A DNA stretch of 64,000 bases from Osedax fenrisi (lineage: Eukaryota; Annelida; Polychaeta; Sabellida; Siboglinidae): contig OZ025242.1 in the NCBI GenBank assembly GCA_964019155.1, positions 61,923,156 to 61,987,155 of the forward strand, in the 5' to 3' direction. Both the position numbers and the translations under genes were made by a program. The notes below the pieces were generated by a model. It was given only the letters and a program-made list of their open reading frames with translations, made no database searches and was not told where the DNA came from. This document shows positions 59,588 through 64,000 of this stretch, piece by piece; the stretch's first letter is position 1, and every line of letters begins with the position of its first letter.

Positions 59588-60664
59588 TTACACATATGTA
59601 TTATGAATACATAATCGGAATGTATGTTTTATAATACCTAACCTCCCCTACCCTACAGTTGACAGAGTGTTGGCATTGAAGGATCTACACGTGATCGTTT
59701 ATAATGGACAGATGGACCTTATCGTCGACACGATAGGTTAGAACCGGTCACGTGATATCGTTAGAATTAATCATCACATATAGTAAGGGAGTTAGCGAGG
59801 TAACCATACTTTATGCGAATATCCCCGCGAAAAACCACATTTGATAATATTCGCGAATTTCTAACATACATGGACCTATATATACAAACTACGATTATTC
59901 GTTAAATATTTAGGAATATTCACAAATTCGCAAATATATTCGCGTGTGGTCTCAGGTTTAAACTTACCAATATAATTACGTTTACAAACGATGAAACAGC
60001 GTATTACACTAATTATAGAGCTCGGCTGGATACTTTTATTTCACTAATTATCTCAACTATAAGTAAATATATTTTTTATAATTATGGGCAAGGAATATAT
60101 TTTTAATTTTAAATTATGTTTATATTTAGTGTTTCGATTAAATTATTGATAAACAAAATACACCACCGAAAAGAATATATTTCAACATATAAACCATATA
60201 ATTATATTGATAAAAAAGTTATATTCCAGTAGTTACAGAATAACCCTTTATTTATTAATTAATTGTTGATATTTTATAAGTAGTAGATTTAATTTCTTAA
60301 TAATACTCGTTGTGCAAGTAATACATTACCTATAACTTATAATCAATATTCTCTATAGATTCTTTACGTAAACAATAGTTAGGTTTGTATCGCGCAACAG
60401 TATATACATGATGACGTAACAAATACTTCTCCGCCCATGCGCACAGGTACCGAGCGTTGGGTTCAGAAGTTGACGTGGCCCCAGCTGGAGTGCTATAACA
60501 AGGCCCCCCGTCGCGCCGTCCTAGACAGTACACGAAGGGTTATGGGTTACACGAAGAAGTTCGAACAGTTCTCTTTCTTCTGGATCTTGAACGCAGGTCA
60601 CATGGTACCTCTGGACGCTGGAGAGGCATCTCTTAAGATGCTCGACATGGTGTTCGAGTACTGA
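47324..60664 (+). CDS. SCPEP1: Retinoid-inducible serine carboxypeptidase-like protein, copy 2
   Basis: Tandem paralogue of 35384-45467 with the same nine-exon structure and exon lengths (47324-47390, 48342-48454, 49101-49190, 55869-56099, 56380-56574, 57094-57238, 58924-59100, 59659-59736, 60447-60664), again 437 residues. GGPGGSG, SESYGG, YNGQMDL and AGHMVP are all intact, so it should be an active S10 enzyme entering the secretory pathway. Differences from copy 1 concentrate in exon 3's end (NYLR), exon 6 (EAEYV to QAEYI, KNWW to QNWW, PNYG to PRYG), exon 7 (LRSRSLND to LQSGSITD, SRDVFV to SGNVFE) and exon 9 (KWPQLRS to TWPQLEC, YQQ to FEQ, FAY to FEY). No stop or frameshift was found despite a 6.7 kb intron 3 containing a retrotransposon. 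Confidence 0.93.
48342..48454 (+). CDS. SCPEP1: SCPEP1 copy 2 exon 2
   Basis: Same protein segment as copy 1 (VPGEKWNYV to VIWLQ), with the same acceptor AATAACAG. Confidence 0.92.
49101..49190 (+). CDS. SCPEP1: SCPEP1 copy 2 exon 3
   Basis: Identical to copy 1 through GEMGPLD, then NYLRPRNTTW; the donor is a better consensus, GTAAGT. Confidence 0.93.
50464..50525. repeat. (TA)n microsatellite in copy 2 intron 3
   Basis: Uninterrupted TA run upstream of the Gypsy element. Confidence 0.9.
50756..50961 (-). repeat. Gypsy element 3' LTR
   Basis: 206 bp, TGTAAC...GTTACA ends; next to a short purine tract (AAGGGGA on the minus strand) just inside the element. Confidence 0.92.
51290..51910 (-). 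pseudogene. Gypsy integrase, C-terminal part
   Basis: The minus strand reads SDNGPQF (second catalytic Asp region) and NGKVENAVKTVK (catalytic Glu region) in the 51680-51860 part, then an open stretch (51290-51676) with PSEKLFGRKSRTLLP and a basic C-terminal domain ending in RNRKDLKIV. It follows the preceding integrase segment after a stop. Confidence 0.8.
51911..52525 (-). pseudogene. Gypsy RNase H end and integrase N-terminal part
   Basis: Begins with YIADTLSRAP, the usual RNase H to integrase linker, followed by the HHCC zinc-binding domain (HANHGSVG, then CIICRKL) and the start of the catalytic core (WSKIGVDLCE, VVTDYYSSF). Both the first Asp and zinc ligands are visible. The frame is open for 204 codons. 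Confidence 0.85.
52526..53596 (-). pseudogene. Gypsy reverse transcriptase and RNase H
   Basis: At 53420-53590, in broken frames, is the fingers/palm start (LDPKDLNKYIKREHYPLPMI, then KYVTVLD). From 53332 the frame is open: palm motif VIADDFLI with the paired aspartates, RT thumb, and an RNase H with IQCDASQYGLGA, EKELLAIVF and LSDHKPL. The break between the fingers and the palm shows the gene is inactive. Confidence 0.88.
53597..54284 (-). pseudogene. Gypsy zinc knuckle and protease
   Basis: Cys/His residues of a nucleocapsid-type zinc knuckle are spread over two frames near 54190-54110. The open stretch 53597-54115 contains the retropepsin active site FQMDTGANVNIIP with DTGA. Confidence 0.78.
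54360..54830 (-). pseudogene. Gypsy gag remnant
   Basis: From the ATG at 54830 (minus strand) the translation gives an Asp-rich start, WKTWKKNWE, then after stops a helical segment with ATELEEKKHKIQVATLL, resembling Gypsy capsid. At least two in-frame stops. Confidence 0.65.
54990..55122. repeat. (TA)n tracts in the Gypsy leader
   Basis: Three TA runs separated by short AT-rich sequence, between the gag remnant and the primer-binding site; probably expanded after insertion. Confidence 0.85.
55253..55458 (-). repeat. Gypsy element 5' LTR
   Basis: 206 bp, near-identical to 50756-50961; the primer-binding site lies directly at its inner edge. Confidence 0.92.
55869..56099 (+). CDS. SCPEP1: SCPEP1 copy 2 exon 4
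   Basis: Seventy-seven codons with LLFVDNPVGTGYSYV and nucleophile motif SESYGGKMA; only silent or near-silent differences from copy 1. Confidence 0.95.
56380..56574 (+). CDS. SCPEP1: SCPEP1 copy 2 exon 5
   Basis: Begins SIRKREVNC and continues GVALGDSWISPTDSVDTWGE; same donor GTTAGT. Confidence 0.92.
56611..56649. mobile_element. 39 bp micro-MITE made of two terminal repeats
   Basis: CAAAGATTTTCCGAAG and CTTCGCAAAATCTTTT, the two ends of the 454 bp MITE family at 6363 and 9390, lie seven bases apart. The flanks AATATAC and AGTATAC agree at 6 of 7 positions, the same 7 bp duplication length. In intron 5 of copy 2. Confidence 0.7.
57094..57238 (+). CDS. SCPEP1: SCPEP1 copy 2 exon 6
   Basis: LSERYWSQAEYIVETVSGGV onward; phase 1 end at AAAG|GTAGCA. 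Confidence 0.92.
57444..58875. repeat. Composite satellite in copy 2 intron 6
   Basis: Six units of about 85-108 bp contain TTTTTTAGCTGCATTACTTC, ACCTATAAAAGTATA and GGTTAGGTTGGGTTAAG (57446-58070). They pass into short TAGTAATAAAGT repeats and then into a higher-order unit of about 290 bp, marked by CTCGAGGAGCGTTAGTCCTTG at about 58237, 58533 and 58824. It replaces the sequence where copy 1 has its hAT element. Confidence 0.9.
58924..59100 (+). CDS. SCPEP1: SCPEP1 copy 2 exon 7
   Basis: RHFKRHVENLQSGSITDLMN onward; this exon has the most replacement changes between the copies. Confidence 0.92.
59530..59584. repeat. (TA)n microsatellite in copy 2 intron 7
   Basis: TA run; the aligned position in copy 1 has only a short TATA. 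Confidence 0.85.
59659..59736 (+). CDS. SCPEP1: SCPEP1 copy 2 exon 8
   Basis: Identical in protein to copy 1; holds the catalytic Asp in NGQMDL. Confidence 0.93.
60447..60664 (+). CDS. SCPEP1: SCPEP1 copy 2 exon 9
   Basis: TERWVQKLTWPQLECYNKAP onward, catalytic His in AGHMVP, ends VFEY-TGA. Confidence 0.95.
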
Positions 60665-60668
60665 TCGT

Positions 60669-60678
60669 AATAAATAAA
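60669..60678 (+). terminator. Poly(A) signal, copy 2
   Basis: Two overlapping AATAAA motifs 5 bp after the TGA, much closer than in copy 1. Confidence 0.6.
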
Positions 60679-60906
60679 CAGAAAATTGATCAAATACATT
60701 TTTAATATTATTAGTATTGCATTTTTTTCAGTTCAAAATAGACTATTCATATGTACATATCTAAACGTATATGTAATGCCTTTCCCGATAAACTTCAATA
60801 AGAAACATTACCAACTATCATATGTATATGTTGATGTATATTTAAATTATAAAAACAAATATTTACCAAATATATTGATAATAGAAGATTGAACAAATAG
60901 TTTAAT

Positions 60907-61210
60907 AAAGGGGGTATCTCATTACAAGTATTTCCGGTAACTTTCCGGAAATACTGTCCTGGAATATTATCTTGCTCCATAATGTTGCTAGAAGGGTATC
61001 CCACTACAATATATATGTCGTCAGTATTACTCGAAATCGTATGATAGGCTATTAATAATCAACCAATCAACTTCGTTATTGTTTTTAAATCTTTTAAAAA
61101 ATTGTAATTCAAATTAAAATCATTTTATTTTTAAAATGAATTAAATAGAACAAAACGTATTAAATTAAAATTATATGGGAATATACTAATATTGGCATTA
61201 TTAAAATCTA

Positions 61211-61250
<40 letters not shown>

Positions 61251-61795
61251 CTGCCTGTGTGGCTCAGTGGCTAAGGCGTCAGACACACAAGCAGTAGGAC
61301 ACGGGTTCGACCCTCGTCCGGACCATTAATTAAATTTATAAAATGGGTCTTAAAATATTATTTAGAAGTGATCTTATATAATTGTGTATAAATAAATGAT
61401 CGGCTCTCGTTAAAACCATGGATGCCTTAACATGAGAGCGGCTTCGAAGGGACATTAGAGCCATATATGGTTATAAGTGAAAACTTCATCTAAGTTCCTG
61501 GATGGGATGAAAGGACTCCACCAAATAAAAAAATATATATATTTAATAATATATTTAATAATTTGAATTTATAAAAAAAATTAAAAAAAATTAAAATTAA
61601 AATAAACAATAATCATGAGATATATAGTAATATCTTTGTTAACAAACAAGTAATCATGGGAAGTATTGACTGAATATTTCCGGCAAGTTGCCGGAAAGTA
61701 AAGGGGTATCCCACTACAACATGATAGAAAATCGTTTTCTAGCAAGACTTTCCGGACATTATTTCCGGAAAAACTTGAAGTGGGATGTGACCCCC
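60907..61795. mobile_element. Foldback element with CCGGAAA palindromes, split by a SINE
   Basis: Left end AAGGGGGTATCTCATTACAAG and reverse-complemented right end AAGGGGGTCACATCCCACTT are inverted repeats. Subterminal blocks TTTCCGGTAACTTTCCGGAAA (left) and CCGGCAAGTTGCCGG, TTTCCGGACATTATTTCCGG (right) are small palindromes, and GGGTATCCCACTAC occurs inverted in both halves (60995, 61705). AATA flanks both sides. SINE copy B is inserted inside it. Confidence 0.7.
61250..61535 (+). mobile_element. tRNA-derived SINE, copy B
   Basis: A box TGGCTCAGTGG (61260-61270) and B box GGTTCGACC (61304-61312), then the shared body with GATCGGCTCTCGTTAAAACC and TGGATGGGATGAAAGGACTC and an AAATAAAAAAA tail. 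Both boxes match the pol III consensus better than copy A, so this is the best-preserved copy here. Confidence 0.92.
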
Positions 61796-62582
61796 TTAAT
61801 AAGCATTATAATAGTTATAATGATAGCGTCATCACATAGTTCATATGCTATATGATATAGGCTGGAATTTATAACTTATAGGATATCTACATATACGAAA
61901 ATATACAATAGTAACTTATATAGAATATAAATATACACTGAATATATATATAGGAGGGGAATATATATATATATATATATATATCACAATCGCGATATTA
62001 TGCGATATTATACGAGATTATCCGATATTATATGAGATTAAATATGTATACAATAGCTACGATATTATACATTAATCAATTTCCACTCGAAAAACATATT
62101 ACACAAACGATGTAGGTACACTTAGTATTATAAAACATACTTTATAGGAATATCAAATGGATTAATGGAAAATAGGACCTACCTAATGAATTAAATATTT
62201 ACAAAATTAGTAGATACAAATATGGCTTTTATTCAAATTGTTATTAAAATATACGTGGCTATATAACCCTATAGGTTAATGTTTATATACATACAATATA
62301 TAGGTATGGTAATATTTTAATATACAGTATAAACCAGTCCTATATAAATAATAATATTCATGTTTTTTAAAAGAAATACTTATTTGTATTGAAATAATAA
62401 ATAATATATATATATGGCTTATAATAATAATAATTATTATTATTAAGTAAAAAATTTTCAATTTGGATTAATAAAAATAAATATTACAAAATTAGCATAC
62501 ATTTACAGAGAACTTTATTCAATTTAAACATTAATTTAACTTTTTGTAAAAATGTGTCGATAATACAAACTATAGGTACCTA

Positions 62583-62800
62583 CTAGTTCAAATCTAGACG
62601 TGGTCAATAAAATAGTTCTTCAAATAATATTTAGAAGTTATCTTTTATATCTGTATATTCAAAATGATCGGATTTCGTTAAAATATATATGCCTTAATTA
62701 TTTAACACGAGAGCGTCTTCGAAGGGACATTATAGACATAGGTTATAATTGAAAACTGCATCTAAGTTACTGGATGGGATGAAAGTACCAAATAAAAAAT
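62583..62800 (+). mobile_element. tRNA-derived SINE, copy C (truncated, older)
   Basis: Lacks the A-box half; it starts at a decayed B box (AGTTCAAATC) and keeps the body landmarks ATGATCGGATTTCGTTAAAA, CTTCGAAGGGACATTA and CTGGATGGGATGAAAG before an A-rich tail. More diverged than copies A and B. Confidence 0.8.
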
Positions 62801-63190
62801 ATCAAATATAAGCTATTCATGAATGACTTCAGTGTACAATTAGGAAACCTATAATTTAAGGAAGATTGTTGATAACCTATATAGTTATTGATACACCTTT
62901 ATTTGGTGTTAATCTTAATGCAATAATTATATTTATGGAATTGAATATACCTATTTATCTTCAATAATCTTAAAATAATATTTATATATTTATTTGTTAT
63001 TATTTGTTATAGTAGGTAGTCCTATACCCATATAATATTTAAAGCGATATGTCTTAGGTTCGACCACAGGTAGTTGATGTTTTTTCTCTTGTGTTTATTA
63101 AGAACTCAATACAACGAAAATCAGTTGCAACGCATAGCAACCAAATTAAAAGTCGCATAAATTTAACGCGTTATTTCTACAAATGAAAAA
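62801..63190. other. AT-rich DNA upstream of the PHD ORF
   Basis: No gene. AGGTTCGACCAC at about 63057 resembles a lone pol III B box. The stretch after 63057 is CpG-richer and may be the 5' untranslated region of the element that encodes 63479. Confidence 0.4.
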
Positions 63191-63197
63191 AAAATAA

Positions 63198-63443
63198 ATG
63201 TCTTTAAAATTAATTAATTTCGACATACATTCGGATATCTTGTTATCTATATTATACGGAATTACTTTCGATATTTACGTAGTCATTACATTAAAGGATA
63301 AGGTTTTAAAATCGATTTCGAAAATAAGAAAATTGAAACATCGCAACGCTAATTTATTTAGTAAACAAGAAAAATCGAATTCGGCAATTATTCAATTTAA
63401 AATCATAGGGAAACAATTTGTCAAAAATATATATAATTTCTAA
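63198..63443 (+). CDS. Small ORF upstream of the PHD ORF, uncertain
   Basis: An 81-codon frame rich in Lys, Ile and Asn, with a hydrophobic segment ILLSILYGITFDIYVVI followed by basic residues. It precedes 63479 by about 35 bp on the same strand. It could be part of the leader of the same element or a chance frame; no family recognised. Confidence 0.25.
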   Translation: MSLKLINFDIHSDILLSILYGITFDIYVVITLKDKVLKSISKIRKLKHRNANLFSKQEKSNSAIIQFKIIGKQFVKNIYNF

Positions 63444-63478
63444 AACTATATATTTGTAATATATTTATTACATTAAAA

Positions 63479-64000
63479 ATGGATTGTATTACATGTAATT
63501 TAGAAATTAATAACGAAAATTATATATTATGTTCATGTGGTAATAAATATCATTTTAAATGCTTATATAAAGCAAAAATTATGAAAACAAATTGGTCTAA
63601 TAAATCACCACCAAAATATGCTATTCAGTTATTTAGATCGCAAAATTTTACATTTAAATGTAATACATGTATAAATAATAATAATGATAATACACCAATA
63701 AATCTACCTAGTTTAAATAACTCATTACCATCGTATACTATTATTGATAATAGTAATATTAATACTTTAATAAATAGCACAGAAACAAAATTAAATATGT
63801 TACTATCAAAAATCACTGAAATAAGTGATATGATTGTTGTTAAAAAATCATACGCTAATGTAACTGCTAATGTAACCTCTACTATAACTACTTCTGATAC
63901 CTTTACTGACAATTTGGTAAAATCAGTAAATATTATTAAAAATAATATAGATAGCAATAATGAAATAATTATTCACAATATAAATATTCCTAATAATGAT
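63479..64000 (+). CDS. PHD-like zinc-finger protein, probable LINE ORF1 (runs off window)
   Basis: From the ATG at 63479 the frame is open for 174 codons to the window end. Residues 3-64 form a Cys4-His-Cys3 pattern: C3, C6, C18, C20, H25, C28, C61, C64, the layout of a PHD/RING-type finger (TCNLEINNENYILCSCGNKYHFKC). An Asn/Ser-rich linker and a possible coiled segment (about 105-125, TETKLNMLLSKITEISDMI) follow. This order is common in ORF1 proteins of insect CR1/Jockey-group non-LTR retrotransposons, where the finger and coil assemble RNA particles. A host PHD protein is possible but less likely with this composition. The 110-codon minus-strand frame at 63625-63957 is its shadow. Confidence 0.65.
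   Translation, partial: MDCITCNLEINNENYILCSCGNKYHFKCLYKAKIMKTNWSNKSPPKYAIQLFRSQNFTFKCNTCINNNNDNTPINLPSLNNSLPSYTIIDNSNINTLINSTETKLNMLLSKITEISDMIVVKKSYANVTANVTSTITTSDTFTDNLVKSVNIIKNNIDSNNEIIIHNINIPNND

Larger units (their letters stand above)
46604..60791 (+). repeat. Segmental duplication, copy 2
   Basis: Same-orientation counterpart of 34611-45660, enlarged by a Gypsy element in intron 3 and a complex satellite in intron 6. Confidence 0.85.

Overview
This is an AT-rich (roughly three-quarters A+T or more, by eye) piece of nuclear DNA from an intron-containing eukaryote. GT-AG introns, (TA)n runs, a tRNA-derived SINE, RTE and CR1/L2-like LINEs, Gypsy-type LTR elements, hAT/pogo/TTAA-type MITEs and a retinoid-inducible-type serine carboxypeptidase (SCPEP1) duplication all fit an arthropod, most plausibly an insect. 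The species cannot be named from the sequence. There are no rRNA genes, no CRISPR arrays and no convincing tRNA genes.

Layout. 0-10 kb: gene-poor DNA with a pogo-type MITE (1184-1629), a 2.4 kb inverted-repeat element filled with two opposed satellite arrays (3163-5546), a 247 bp solo LTR beside it (5557-5803) and two 454 bp MITE copies with 7 bp target duplications. 10.8-17.8 kb: minus-strand exons of two genes that most ORF callers would miss because the exons are short: a leucine-rich-repeat gene (10860-14218) and the 3' end of a second gene with a Ser/Pro-rich tail (16162-17777). 18.5-19.3 kb: a miniature LTR retrotransposon (TRIM) with LTRs, PBS, PPT and target duplication. 21.5-28.7 kb: foldback elements, a perfect GC-rich hairpin, a TTAA MITE, an hAT MITE and decayed LINEs. 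29.8-33.0 kb: a full-length but broken RTE LINE bounded by an 11 bp target duplication.

34.6-60.8 kb: two tandem, same-strand, apparently intact nine-exon SCPEP1-like genes (35384-45467 and 47324-60664), each coding for 437 residues with the Ser-Asp-His triad. The duplicated block carries its own promoter. Introns have been remodelled independently: copy 1 received an hAT element, a SINE and a LINE 3' end; copy 2 received a 4.7 kb Gypsy element, a complex satellite and a 39 bp micro-MITE. A roughly 2 kb block covering exons 1-3 is nearly identical between copies while flanking introns are not, which suggests gene conversion.

60.9-64 kb: a foldback element with a nested SINE, a truncated SINE, and at the right edge an open frame (63479 onward) with a PHD-like zinc finger, probably ORF1 of a non-LTR retrotransposon running out of the window. 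The two carboxypeptidases would act in the secretory/lysosomal pathway; nothing else in the window is functionally linked to them.
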